Counted from the stretch's first letter, positions 40,581 to 50,847 are shown. The stretch is DNA of 64,000 bases from Bradyrhizobiaceae bacterium (GCA_003963435.1 RXJC01000054.1:43909-107908), one strand, 5' to 3'. Notes: generated by a model not told the origin, from the sequence alone. Made by a program: numbers and translations.

Positions 40581-42338
40581 TCATCCGAATGTAAACACGT
40601 AGGCCTGCGCGCCCGGATCTAGGAACCGGATCTCGAAGGTCCGTTCGATGACGGGTCCGGAAGACCGGACAAGCTGGTACAGGCGCTGCGACGTGACAAC
40701 GCCATTGCCGTCCGCGTCGGTATCCATGCCGTGGGCATCGCCGGGTGGCTTGCCATCGATTGTGATCCGGAACCGTACTCTCGAGCCTTCCGACGGCGGA
40801 CCGAGAACGAGATGCAGGTCGCGAGCATGGAAGCGGTAGACAATGCTGCCATCGCTTGCATCGAGTTGCGCATGCTCGTTCGCGATGGTCCATTTGCCGT
40901 TCAGCGACCATTGATTGAGTTGCGGCTCTCCGGCGGCGTAGTCGTGGGCCTTGTCCTGCACAACGCCGCTGGGCGAGACGAAATTATCGATGCGTTTGTA
41001 GCCCAGGTAAGTCTCCGGCGACCTGACGTTATCCGTGTCGGCGGCAGCTTCGGCACCCGTCGCATTCACGCCCACGATTCCAGTGGGAACGTTCTTCTCG
41101 CTGGTATCGGCGAGAAGTCGCTGAATTATTTGCTCAGACTGCACGTACTCGCCCTCACCGAAGTGGCGGTGTCGCACCTTGCCGTTGCCGTCGATGAAGT
41201 AATGCGCCGGCCAGTACTCATTCTCAAAGGCGCGCCAGATCTTGTATTCGTTGTCGATCGCGACGGGATAGCCGATCCTCAGCATCTTGATCGCGCTTTT
41301 CACATTGTCGACGTTGCGCTCGAATGCGAATTCGGGCGCATGCACGCCGATCACGACCAGGCTGTGCTCGCGGTATTTCTCGGCCCAGGCGCGGACGTAG
41401 GGAATAGCGCGTAGGCAATTGATACAGGAATAGGTCCAGAAGGCGACCAGCACGACCTTGCCCTTCAGCGCCTCAACGCTAAGCGGCGACGAGTTGAGCC
41501 ATTCCTGCGCGCCCTCCAGCGAAGGCTTCAGGTCCACGACTGGCAATTGATCCGTGGCCTCCCCGGACGGCTCGACCTGGTGTGTCGTCGAAGGACTGGA
41601 CGCCGCCGTCTTGCGATTGGGATGCAGCCGGTTGAGCAGGGCTTGCTCAAGGGCGGTGGTGCTGCCCAGTGAGAGTCTTGTGAGGAAGCTAGTGTCGAGG
41701 CCGAGTGAGATCGTTGCGACGGCTGCGAGCACGGCGCCGCCGAGACCACGGCGGATCCATTCGCCGGCGCTGATCGACCTCTTCATCGCGGCGAAGACGC
41801 GGCCGCCCACAAAAATTGCGAGCGCGAGCGAGGTTGCCGCACCCGCGGCATAGGTCAGCAATAGCAGCGCCGTGCCGGGATTGGCGCCCTTCAGAGCTGC
41901 GCCCGTCAGGATCAACCCGAGCACCGGACCAGCGCAGGGCGCCCAGAGAAAACCGGTGGCAACGCCGAGCACCAGTGGCGTCAGGATCGTTTCCTGCCGC
42001 CCGTCGTCTGCCGAGTGCGACAGCCGAGCGCCGACGGCGACCATCGGCCCCATCAAGCGGTCGGCCAGTTCCGGAATCAGGAGCGTCAAGCCGAACACGG
42101 CAAGCAACACCAGGGCGGCAGCGCGGCCATATTCATTGGTCGAGACGACCCAGCCGCCGGCCACCGACGCGAAACTCGCCACGACCGCGAACGCCAGCGT
42201 CATTCCGATCAGCATCGGCAGACCGCTACGCACGAAGGGGCGGTCCGCTCGCGCCAGCACGAAGGGAATGACCGGCAGGATGCATGGGCTGACGATCGTC
42301 AGGACACCGCCGAGATAAGCAAGAACGTACAAGACCAT
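40581..42338 (-). CDS. DipZ-like protein: CcdA/DsbD transmembrane domain + thioredoxin domain + C-terminal domain
   Basis: 'YLGGVLTIVSPCILPVIPFVLARADRPF', 'VVLVAFWTYSCINCLRAIPYV'; start ATG 42338. Confidence 0.85.
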   Translation of the reverse strand: MVLYVLAYLGGVLTIVSPCILPVIPFVLARADRPFVRSGLPMLIGMTLAFAVVASFASVAGGWVVSTNEYGRAAALVLLAVFGLTLLIPELADRLMGPMVAVGARLSHSADDGRQETILTPLVLGVATGFLWAPCAGPVLGLILTGAALKGANPGTALLLLTYAAGAATSLALAIFVGGRVFAAMKRSISAGEWIRRGLGGAVLAAVATISLGLDTSFLTRLSLGSTTALEQALLNRLHPNRKTAASSPSTTHQVEPSGEATDQLPVVDLKPSLEGAQEWLNSSPLSVEALKGKVVLVAFWTYSCINCLRAIPYVRAWAEKYREHSLVVIGVHAPEFAFERNVDNVKSAIKMLRIGYPVAIDNEYKIWRAFENEYWPAHYFIDGNGKVRHRHFGEGEYVQSEQIIQRLLADTSEKNVPTGIVGVNATGAEAAADTDNVRSPETYLGYKRIDNFVSPSGVVQDKAHDYAAGEPQLNQWSLNGKWTIANEHAQLDASDGSIVYRFHARDLHLVLGPPSEGSRVRFRITIDGKPPGDAHGMDTDADGNGVVTSQRLYQLVRSSGPVIERTFEIRFLDPGAQAYVFTFG

Positions 42339-42561
42339 GGCAGACCACCTCCTATGGTCATACGACGGCGCCTTCCGCCCGTTACCGGCCTCACGGTTTC
42401 GTGCGAGGCCCGTGAGGCCGAGTTGAAGGGCATTCCAGACGCGACATCGGGTTTGGGCTCGATACGAAAGCTTACAATAATGGCATCCGGTGGTGGGATC
42501 CGGAATCGATCGCAGGTCACTATAGGCACACATTCGGCAGGGAAACGGCTTCTCGAAGCCG

Positions 42562-43914
42562 TTACCGTAGTGCGCGACTGCGGGTGGTCGCGATGTCAAC
42601 ATCGGTTGCGTGATTCACAAGATCGGCGATCACTTTGAGTGGATACTGACCCACGGGCCGCGCACTTTCTATCGAGACGTTCCCCCCCGCTTTCGCGACC
42701 AACGCCTGCAAACGCTCGAATTCATTGCACCAGATCGTTTCCATGTCCCTATCACGTCCCGTATCTCGCGCCCCGGCGGGATCTCCGATGCCGACTGCTC
42801 TCACCTGCATGATATCTGCTTGTTGTCCGCCCGAGAGCTCGACCCCGTACCCTGGATTGGCAGGCTTACGGAGAACGACCCGACCGCCCGTGACCCACGC
42901 GGTCATCATCCCCTCTGAGACCTCGTAACCGAGGCTTGCGAGACCCTCCAAGACGGCGCGTCGTCGCTCCTCCGCAGCCATGGAGCGGACCTCAGTCTCG
43001 ATCAAGAGATCGGCGCGTTTGACGAGGTCCTGATCATTGCCGCCGGCTCTCGCAATGGCCTGCTCGATCTCGACGCGCAGCGCGGCCGCTTCGGCCGATT
43101 TCATCTCCGAAAGTTCGGCATGCCGCTCAGCCAGATCCCGTTCTAGGCGGGCGCGCACGCGCCCGTTCTTGAGCGCAGATTTGAGATCGAGGAGCAGGCT
43201 ATCAGCAACAAGAGCCTGCCGGGCGCGCGGCTCGGCCTCGAGAGCCGCGATCCGAGCGGAAAAAGGACTAGGATCAATCCCAAGACCAGCAAGCTCGCCG
43301 AGGAGTTTGTCCACCTTCAAAAGCGCCTGGTCGTCGCTTGCGCCGGTTTGCTGAGAAGTCCACTCCTCGAGCGTAATACGACGGTCGCCGGCACCAAGCC
43401 GGTCGGCGAGTTCCCGCTGACGCTCGGTGACGCCTTCGGCGCGGACCATTGGCTGAAGCAGCACCAGCCCCTTGCTGACAGCCTTGTTGAGGCTCTCGAT
43501 AGACGCTGCCGGGGTCGTAAGCTCGCTTCGAAGGTCGACCGGGATCTCAATGCGGGAAGCTTCGAATTTCGCGAGCAGTGCTTGGGCAGCGGACTTGGCA
43601 CGTCTCAAATCACCCTTGCGCTTCACTTCAGATTCTGCGGCCTTTTCCGCGCGTCGCTCGGCATCGGCGTTCAAATATGAGATCTCGGCTATGGCCTGCT
43701 TTTGAAGAACTGTGAACCTGCCCGCGTCGAGCATACGGCGAATTTCGTCGCGTCGAGCGATGACCCGGTCGATGTCCGACTGATCAATCGTCCCATTGCG
43801 TTTGCAGGTCGAAGTCCAAAATTCGATAGCCGCATCCAGGCGCGCCAAGCTGCGGCGGCAAATCGAGATGATTTCCGCGCGGGTGACTATCCGGAAGGCT
43901 TTCGGACCACTCAT
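42562..43914 (-). CDS. coiled-coil hypothetical protein, last gene of the putative defence operon
   Basis: charged, helical-looking sequence; ATG 43914 overlaps the stop codon of the upstream helicase gene (ATGA). Confidence 0.7.
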   Translation of the reverse strand: MSGPKAFRIVTRAEIISICRRSLARLDAAIEFWTSTCKRNGTIDQSDIDRVIARRDEIRRMLDAGRFTVLQKQAIAEISYLNADAERRAEKAAESEVKRKGDLRRAKSAAQALLAKFEASRIEIPVDLRSELTTPAASIESLNKAVSKGLVLLQPMVRAEGVTERQRELADRLGAGDRRITLEEWTSQQTGASDDQALLKVDKLLGELAGLGIDPSPFSARIAALEAEPRARQALVADSLLLDLKSALKNGRVRARLERDLAERHAELSEMKSAEAAALRVEIEQAIARAGGNDQDLVKRADLLIETEVRSMAAEERRRAVLEGLASLGYEVSEGMMTAWVTGGRVVLRKPANPGYGVELSGGQQADIMQVRAVGIGDPAGARDTGRDRDMETIWCNEFERLQALVAKAGGNVSIESARPVGQYPLKVIADLVNHATDVDIATTRSRALR

Positions 43915-46900
43915 TGGTATCCTCCTCCGTTGTGAAGTGCGTTCTCGACGGCTTCCTTGAGGCGTTGACGCTCCTCGTCCCCGGCATGGGTCCAAGCGTA
44001 GGATGAGACGCGGTGAATGTACGGGACGGCCCCATTCAGAACCTTTGGACGCCAGACCTCGCGCGCTCGGGCTCTTTGAAGCAACAAATGCCGCGGAGCG
44101 TCGCACTCTACGCCCAACGCATACAGGCCCGTGCGAGGATCGGTTATCGCGAAATCAAGACTGAACGCGCCACCGTCGCGCGCCTTGGCCGGCTTCCATC
44201 CATTGGTCTCCAGGAATTTCTCGACGGATTTCGTGAAGCCATCCTCTACGTGGCTTACATGTTCGTGATCCGCGCTCTTTTCCGTCGCGAGGCGTTCGAG
44301 CAATGTCCTGCCGGATTCGGCCGATCCCTCCGAAACGGTACGAGCGTATTCTAGGTAACCTTGCAGATAGTCACGAGGTACACGTGGTCCGCTGCGCCGT
44401 GTCAGAAGGTCCGAAACCTCGGATACCGGCATGGACGTGACGATCACGATCTTTTCCCTTGCCCTGGTCACAGCCACGTTCAAACGCCGCTCGCCGCCGG
44501 CATGACCGAGTGCGCCGAAGCTCTTGCGGAAGACGCCATGCTCATTGCGTCCGAAAGTGGTCGAGAACACGATGATATCGCGCTCGTCGCCCTGAACGTT
44601 CTCTACGTTCTTGACGAAGAAGCCCATGTCCTCGCCTGCTTCGACGCGCTCGCGTTCCCGCATCAAGGCATCGCGAAATGTCTCGTCGCTCTCTGCACGC
44701 TCTTCCAGCGCATCCTCGATCGCGTCCGCCTGCTTGCGATTGAAGGTCACGACACCGACCGACGGCGGTGAAGCGCCTTCCCAGAGGTCGCGTAGATACC
44801 CCACCACATCGGAGGCTTCCTTGGGATTGGTCTGGCTCTTGTAGATGCCATCCGAGCGGAGAACCTCGATAGGCTTGATCCTCCGGATCGTTTCGTCGGG
44901 GTGGCGAACAGGCACACTGAGACCGTTCGCGTAGAACGAAGCGTTTGAAAACGAGATGAGCTCGCGGTATTTCGAACGATAGTGGACCTGTAGAGTTCGG
45001 CTTCGGAGAGCGGAACGCGCAAGTTGGAGTAGGTCGGGACAATCCTTGATCTCCCGCCGATTCCAGGTTTCCGCGAAGGCCTCGCGTTCCTCTTCGGTCG
45101 CTTCCTCTTCCGGCTCCTCGCCATCGAAGATTGCCGCTTCGTCATTCTCAACCTTGCTCGCGAAGAATGTCGTGGGCGGCATCTGCTTCTCATCGCCGCT
45201 CACGATCACGATCTTGCTCCGGAATAGCGATGGCAACGCATATTCCACCGGCATTTGCGAGGCTTCATCGAAGATGACCGTGTCGAACGTGCCAGGACGC
45301 GCCTGCAGCACGCGGCTCGCGATGTCGGGAGTCATCAGCCAAACTGGTCGCAGCGCGAAAAGGCCAAGCGGGGCAGCCTTCTCTATGAACTCTCGAAGTC
45401 GCAACGCCCTCGGACCGCGAAGTCGAGTGATCGGCTCCCACTCCCGCGTCGGGCGGACGCGGCTGACATCGATGCCGTGGACCAGAAGTTCCCTGTTGCA
45501 ATCCCTGATCTGCGTGTCGGCCTCGGCAAGCGACGTCACTTTCGCTTCGATCGCTCCGCTATCGAGGAGGACCTCCGGATTGGTGGCCTCCATCGCGCTC
45601 TTCCAGGCCAGCCGTGCTTCCCGTCCGATGGTTGCACGGATGCAAGAATCAAGATCGGCAGTACCTATCAGCGAGAGTTCAGCTTCCTTCGAGCGAAGAG
45701 TGCGGAAGATAGCGCGTTCCTTATCGCCGAGACGAACGGAGCGGAGCCGAAATTCCTGGTAGGGCGCCAGCATCGGTAACGCTTGGAGTATTTCGGCGAG
45801 GGCGACCTCGTTGGACCGGCCGCCTTCGATCGTTGCGCGTCTAGATTCGATCCAACCATCGTTAATGTATCGGGTGAGATCATCCAGCGCCGCATAGCTT
45901 TGCTGCCGAACATCCTGCCTTCTGAGGGCGCGATCCGCCCGCCCGAAGAACCAATCGATACCTTCTACCTTTCCGGTCATGGCTGCCCGGTCGAGTTCAC
46001 CACGGTTGGGGCAGTCGTCGATAACGGTCACGAGGTTGTGGACGACTGCAAGTATCGAATGCAGGTTTCTGGAAAACTCGGCGAGCTTGCCGGGCGCAAT
46101 GTCGTGATCCGGAGCCTTGCCGAAAAGCGCGGTAAGATATCCAGCCAACTGCTTCCTTAGCGGCCTGAGCACCAATTCCAGTTCGACTCCGCGATGAAAA
46201 GAGGAAATGGCTAAATCATCGTTGGCAAGATTCACTGTTGCCAGGAGAGCGCGAAGGCGACGCTTTCGGAGCCAACGCATGGGATTGATCTTCGCCAGTC
46301 CCGCCGCCGGCCGGAGTACAGACGCTGTTAATGCTGCAGTGGATCGAAGTTCATCATCGCCCATCACAACAAGCTTGCTCACCCGCTCGGGTTCATGCGC
46401 CGACGGATCCAAGGAAGAGAGGCGTTCTTCGAGCTGCATGAGGCCCGCCAGCATGTTCGTGCCGTGCGATCCGCCGCCCTCGGGGCTTCTAAACATAGGA
46501 AGCCAGCGTCCGAGATTGGCGCAGAGACCGACGCTAATCGAGCGAAGATCGCCGGCCGTCCGGAGCCATCGCCGGAAGGTTTCGAAATCCGAGATACTCA
46601 GAGAATCTGCGGTCTCCGCTTCTGCGCTCTCGCGAAGAGCTTCCGAGTCCCAGAAGGCACGAAGGGACGTACCGAACTCCTCCGCCGTTCCGCGGTCCGG
46701 GTTAAAGACTTTGAGTGAGGCGAGGGGATTGCCCTCGAACCTGGCCGGAAGCCAATATTTCGCAAGCGGTCCGCAATTCTCCTCGACCGTTGCGATGTCC
46801 GACGGATGCAAATCCGATAGGAGCGAACGAAGCGCCGGCGCATCGATCGGCTTCGGCTCGCTTTCTTCGATAGCCAGCAGTTCACCGAGCAATGACCGAT

Positions 46901-49900
46901 AGGTCAATCCCGTCCGATTTTCGACTTCGTGCAAGGCGGCCTGTTGACGATCGAGTTCCGCTTCGAGCACGTCGATGCGAGCCGCCAATCGTTCGCGATC
47001 GCGTTTCCAGGCGGGCGAGCCGCCCGCGGGACGACTATGCAGGGCTTCGACCTGGGAACGGATCGAACCGACGATGGCCTCGCGATCTCGAGTCGCATCC
47101 GTGATCATGACGAACCGGTCACCAAGCCGCTCTCTTTCGAGGCGCTTCCTGACGACGTCGATTGCCGGTTGCTTCTGGCAAATCACGAGCAGCGATTTGC
47201 CTCTGCCGATCGCGTCCGCCACCATGTTGACGATGGTTTGGCTTTTGCCCGTCCCTGGTGGCCCCTCAATGACGAGGCCTGGTGCCTGTCGAGCTTCGAT
47301 CACCGCCGCCTCCTGGGAGGGATCGCTGTCGGCCGTGAAGTACCGATCGATCTCCCGTACCGGAGCCAGCGAGGGTGGGGCCGACTTTTGATCGGTGAGA
47401 CGGAGTGCTGCCTCGAGCGCGGTCGCCGTGGGCGGCATTCCTCTCAAGAGCTGGAGATCCTTCATGACCGCCTGCCCCATAAAGGCGAGATGAAACAGCA
47501 CGGCTGCCGGCACGACTTGTCGTTCGTGCGAACCGACCTTCACGTCCTTCCCGGGGAGGGGCGTCAACTTGCTTCCCATGGGCGTGGCGAGTTGGCTGAA
47601 CGCGTCCATCACATCCTGAGCCGTAAGACTGCCACGGGTGAGCAGCTCATCTGCCGCTTCCTGCCATCGTCTTGCTTCGGGAATTCCCATCATACCTTCG
47701 AACGCTGGATTGACGACGACGTGTTCGGTTTCCGTCTCGGCGTTCTTTTCGCGTCCGTAACCGATCGTTACATGACCGCGGTTTCCCACTTCGGGCGACA
47801 CGCTAACTGGCCAGAGCAGGACGGGCGCGATCCTCGGCTTTGTGTTCGGCCTGCCGTCTCTCATGAGGAGGAACGGAAATCCCATGTAAAGACCGTCGAT
47901 CCCGGTATCTCGCTTGTAGAGCAGTGCATGCGAATGGAGAGACCGCAGTCTGCGTTCCAAACCTTCGTTCTCGGAAAACGCGGCAGGATCGATGTTCACT
48001 GCTCGACCGGCCCTTGCCAAAAGAAGACTGAGGATCTCTGATCCCGGCAGTCGCGCCGTATTCAACTCGGTCAGATCTATCCGCGCGGTCTTGCCGATGA
48101 GCATCCGCGTCAACGGTCCGCGCAGTACGCCGCCTGATATCCTTTTCGCGAAGAAATCAAGAATGGTCGAAACGTAGCCTTGCTTGGGAAGCGGCTTCCA
48201 CGTGTCTTTCGGAAGCGAGAGAAGTGCGAGCGCCCGACCGATCGGCATACGTCGGTCAAGACGAAATTCGTCGGCCCATTCGTCGACCGTCGAAATCCCG
48301 CACCTGGCGAAATTGTGTATACGCTCGTCGACGGCTTGGTAGATTTCACGACGAGGCCGTGCGAGTCGCGCCGCAGCCTCTTCCTTCGAAAAGGCGCTCA
48401 AGCCTGCCGATGAAGCCTGCTTGGCGGCCTCCTCGATCACCTCCTCCACCGGGCGGAATTGGCTCGGCGATGCGCTGAGAAGGATTATCAGATCCTCTTC
48501 GGCCGACTGTCGCCGCTCCACCAGCGAAACGATGCCCGCATGGTCGGTGTCGGGAAGCAGCCTCCGCTTCTCCTCCCACAGAGCCGACAAACGGGCCATC
48601 GACGTCGAAAGGAGGTGCACGCGAAGCAGGTCCTCCTCGACTTCGATATCGAGTTGATCCAGTCGCTTCCGGACGGTCTCGGCGCGCAGTTTCAGGCGCC
48701 AAAGCAGATCGTCCGCATCGACCTTTCGAAGAAGATCTGGAGCCGGGCCCGTAATGAGGCCGAAGCCGTCGTCGGGATGGTCGAGCAGCCAGCCCGGGGT
48801 AACGATGTTCCCCCGGACGATTAAAGGCATGGGCGGGTTCAGCGTCTTCAAGGAGATCGATAGCTTCAGATCTTCGTTCAGTTCCTCGACCCGTGCGAAT
48901 TGTCGCAGCGCCGCGGGCACTTTGGCATCGAAGCCCGCCTCCGTAGCCCAAGTCGCCACCGCTCCTCGCAGGAGGAGGCCTCTTGCCTCATCCCAGTTTG
49001 ATGCTTCGGCAGCGGCAAGAGCGAAGGAGCCGGCCGACCTATACTGCTTGCCGCCGAGCGTGATGGACGCCCGACCCTCCGCTTCGCCGGCTTTCTGCCC
49101 TGCGGGCGCCGACACTGCTTCGCCCGCCAGCCAGGCCTGAACTTCCTTCCATTGCCACCGCTGACGGCGATCGCTTGCGAGAAGGCCTCGAAGAAGCAGG
49201 TCTATGGAAGGATCCAGATTCTCCGGCAGCGGCACGCCGTTGGTCAGCACATGGATCAGGAAAGCTTGCTCGTTGATGCCATCGAAGCAGGCTCCTGCGG
49301 TGATCCGCTCCAGCAGGATCATCCCCAGGCTCCACCAGTCCGAGGCCGCCGCTACGCCGCCCGCAATCGCTTCAGGCGCCATGTAGCGGGTCGTTTCGAG
49401 CGGAGAGGCGATGTCGAGATCGAATTCCGAAAGTCGTGCGGAGCCGAAGCTGCCGATAGCGAGGTCGAGTGGATCCCGGGAGCGGACGAAGATGGTGGAA
49501 GGACGGAGGTCTCTGTGACGTAGTCCTGCTTCGGTCAGTGCATGAACGGCTTGCGCAAGCTGGCTAACGAACTCCTCGAACGCTGTCCGATCAATGGCGT
49601 CCAGCGACAGATCCGAGATGGTGCCGCCCGGAAATTCTTCGACCACCTCATAGGCGCGGTCGCACCATCGTCCGGTGGCGATTATTTCGGTGACGTGATC
49701 GCGCGGAAGTCTCCGCAACAGATCGTAGATTGCTCCGTCCGGTTCCGATGCAGACGCGTACAGCGTCAGTACGCCGCGACGACCAGTGGATTCCTGCACG
49801 GCAGTGAAGCGTTCGCGAACGGTACTGGACGACTGGATTCTATCTTGGAGACGCCACCCGTCGATGATGGTTTCGGTCGGCGAGAGCTCGGTTTCCGGCT

Positions 49901-50180
49901 CGGGTCCGGGCTCGGGTTGCGGAACCGGCGAGGCCGGTTTTTCGAGAATTTTTCCGCAAGTGCTGCATATGAGATCCCCTGGGGAATTGGGATGCCCGTC
50001 TGGACAAATGGGCTGAGACGGCGCCGGTTCCAGCTGAACAGGCGTAGGCCCCCGTCGCCCAGCCGGCGCGGGGTCGACCGATGACAGGTCCCATCCGCAA
50101 TTGTGACCATCGACCGCACCTTCGCAAAAGAACTCGGTGACGGGACGCTCGGTATCGCAATTCGGGCAATGTCTAATCAT
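43911..50180 (-). CDS. 2089-aa multidomain protein: zinc ribbons + serine/threonine (pseudo)kinase-like domain + SF1 (COG1112/DUF4011-like) helicase + C-terminal MTES_1575/DUF559-like restriction-endonuclease fold
   Basis: CPNC...C and CPDG..CSTC pairs; 'GLRHRDLRPSTIFV'; 'GPPGTGKSQTIVNM', 'VIFDEASQMP', 'VENVQGDERDIIVFSTTFG', 'RRLNVAVTRAREKIVIVTSM'; 'SLDFAITDPRTGLYALGVECDAPRHL...YIHRVSSYAW'. Confidence 0.88.
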   Translation of the reverse strand: MIRHCPNCDTERPVTEFFCEGAVDGHNCGWDLSSVDPAPAGRRGPTPVQLEPAPSQPICPDGHPNSPGDLICSTCGKILEKPASPVPQPEPGPEPETELSPTETIIDGWRLQDRIQSSSTVRERFTAVQESTGRRGVLTLYASASEPDGAIYDLLRRLPRDHVTEIIATGRWCDRAYEVVEEFPGGTISDLSLDAIDRTAFEEFVSQLAQAVHALTEAGLRHRDLRPSTIFVRSRDPLDLAIGSFGSARLSEFDLDIASPLETTRYMAPEAIAGGVAAASDWWSLGMILLERITAGACFDGINEQAFLIHVLTNGVPLPENLDPSIDLLLRGLLASDRRQRWQWKEVQAWLAGEAVSAPAGQKAGEAEGRASITLGGKQYRSAGSFALAAAEASNWDEARGLLLRGAVATWATEAGFDAKVPAALRQFARVEELNEDLKLSISLKTLNPPMPLIVRGNIVTPGWLLDHPDDGFGLITGPAPDLLRKVDADDLLWRLKLRAETVRKRLDQLDIEVEEDLLRVHLLSTSMARLSALWEEKRRLLPDTDHAGIVSLVERRQSAEEDLIILLSASPSQFRPVEEVIEEAAKQASSAGLSAFSKEEAAARLARPRREIYQAVDERIHNFARCGISTVDEWADEFRLDRRMPIGRALALLSLPKDTWKPLPKQGYVSTILDFFAKRISGGVLRGPLTRMLIGKTARIDLTELNTARLPGSEILSLLLARAGRAVNIDPAAFSENEGLERRLRSLHSHALLYKRDTGIDGLYMGFPFLLMRDGRPNTKPRIAPVLLWPVSVSPEVGNRGHVTIGYGREKNAETETEHVVVNPAFEGMMGIPEARRWQEAADELLTRGSLTAQDVMDAFSQLATPMGSKLTPLPGKDVKVGSHERQVVPAAVLFHLAFMGQAVMKDLQLLRGMPPTATALEAALRLTDQKSAPPSLAPVREIDRYFTADSDPSQEAAVIEARQAPGLVIEGPPGTGKSQTIVNMVADAIGRGKSLLVICQKQPAIDVVRKRLERERLGDRFVMITDATRDREAIVGSIRSQVEALHSRPAGGSPAWKRDRERLAARIDVLEAELDRQQAALHEVENRTGLTYRSLLGELLAIEESEPKPIDAPALRSLLSDLHPSDIATVEENCGPLAKYWLPARFEGNPLASLKVFNPDRGTAEEFGTSLRAFWDSEALRESAEAETADSLSISDFETFRRWLRTAGDLRSISVGLCANLGRWLPMFRSPEGGGSHGTNMLAGLMQLEERLSSLDPSAHEPERVSKLVVMGDDELRSTAALTASVLRPAAGLAKINPMRWLRKRRLRALLATVNLANDDLAISSFHRGVELELVLRPLRKQLAGYLTALFGKAPDHDIAPGKLAEFSRNLHSILAVVHNLVTVIDDCPNRGELDRAAMTGKVEGIDWFFGRADRALRRQDVRQQSYAALDDLTRYINDGWIESRRATIEGGRSNEVALAEILQALPMLAPYQEFRLRSVRLGDKERAIFRTLRSKEAELSLIGTADLDSCIRATIGREARLAWKSAMEATNPEVLLDSGAIEAKVTSLAEADTQIRDCNRELLVHGIDVSRVRPTREWEPITRLRGPRALRLREFIEKAAPLGLFALRPVWLMTPDIASRVLQARPGTFDTVIFDEASQMPVEYALPSLFRSKIVIVSGDEKQMPPTTFFASKVENDEAAIFDGEEPEEEATEEEREAFAETWNRREIKDCPDLLQLARSALRSRTLQVHYRSKYRELISFSNASFYANGLSVPVRHPDETIRRIKPIEVLRSDGIYKSQTNPKEASDVVGYLRDLWEGASPPSVGVVTFNRKQADAIEDALEERAESDETFRDALMRERERVEAGEDMGFFVKNVENVQGDERDIIVFSTTFGRNEHGVFRKSFGALGHAGGERRLNVAVTRAREKIVIVTSMPVSEVSDLLTRRSGPRVPRDYLQGYLEYARTVSEGSAESGRTLLERLATEKSADHEHVSHVEDGFTKSVEKFLETNGWKPAKARDGGAFSLDFAITDPRTGLYALGVECDAPRHLLLQRARAREVWRPKVLNGAVPYIHRVSSYAWTHAGDEERQRLKEAVENALHNGGGYQ

Positions 50181-50845
50181 GCTGGGCGAGCCAGCTTGGA
50201 GGAAATTCGCTTGTCCTCGGAGGTGTCGAGTGTCGATCCATTGCTTTCGATTAATTCCTGCAGTCTGCGAAAATCATTGCGTGCGGGTATGCCGGCAAAC
50301 CAGACGTCGCCATTTTCGTCGAACATGACGTCGACGGACCGATCCCGCTCGTCGACCAGGCGCTCGAAGCTGGCGAACCGGTCGCGGCCTTTTTCCGTGA
50401 TGAAGTGAAGTTCCTGATTGTCGCTTCCTCGCAGAGCAAGTGTCTGCTTTTCCTCGAAGTCAAAAGGCCCTGTAACGAGGGCATCGATCGTACCAGAGGA
50501 CGCGCCAACCATGTCTCGGATGGATGCCCACGGATATCCGGTGAAGACGAGTATGTCCGCCTCAGTCTTCGACCTAATTCGTGCCGTTAGTTCCAACAAA
50601 GCGTCAGGCTGATCGAAAGGCTCGCCTCCAGAGATGGTGATGCCGTCGGCCTTCGAGATCCACGGAATGATGGAATTGAGGACTTCTTCAACCGTCGTGT
50701 TACCCCGTCCTTTGGCCCAAGTATCCATGGAAATACAGCCCGGACACCGGATGGAGCAGCCCTGAAACCAAATGCCGAGCCTTCGTCCGGGTCCTAAAGT
50801 CGTCACGGGAAAATGGATACGCGATACGGAGATGCGAATCGCCAT
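50177..50845 (-). CDS. radical SAM protein, NrdG-like activating-enzyme family
   Basis: 'GIWFQGCSIRCPGCISMDTW' (CX3CX2C), 'ITISGGEPFDQPDALLEL'; stop overlaps the downstream start (ATGA). Confidence 0.88.
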   Translation of the reverse strand: MAIRISVSRIHFPVTTLGPGRRLGIWFQGCSIRCPGCISMDTWAKGRGNTTVEEVLNSIIPWISKADGITISGGEPFDQPDALLELTARIRSKTEADILVFTGYPWASIRDMVGASSGTIDALVTGPFDFEEKQTLALRGSDNQELHFITEKGRDRFASFERLVDERDRSVDVMFDENGDVWFAGIPARNDFRRLQELIESNGSTLDTSEDKRISSKLARPA

Positions 50846-50847
50846 CT

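Noticed and set aside
42522-42545. 'cactataggcacacattcggcagggaaacgg' as a fifth copy of the bipartite motif
   Set aside because: Wrong spacing (7 nt), mismatched second block, and oriented away from the DipZ gene.
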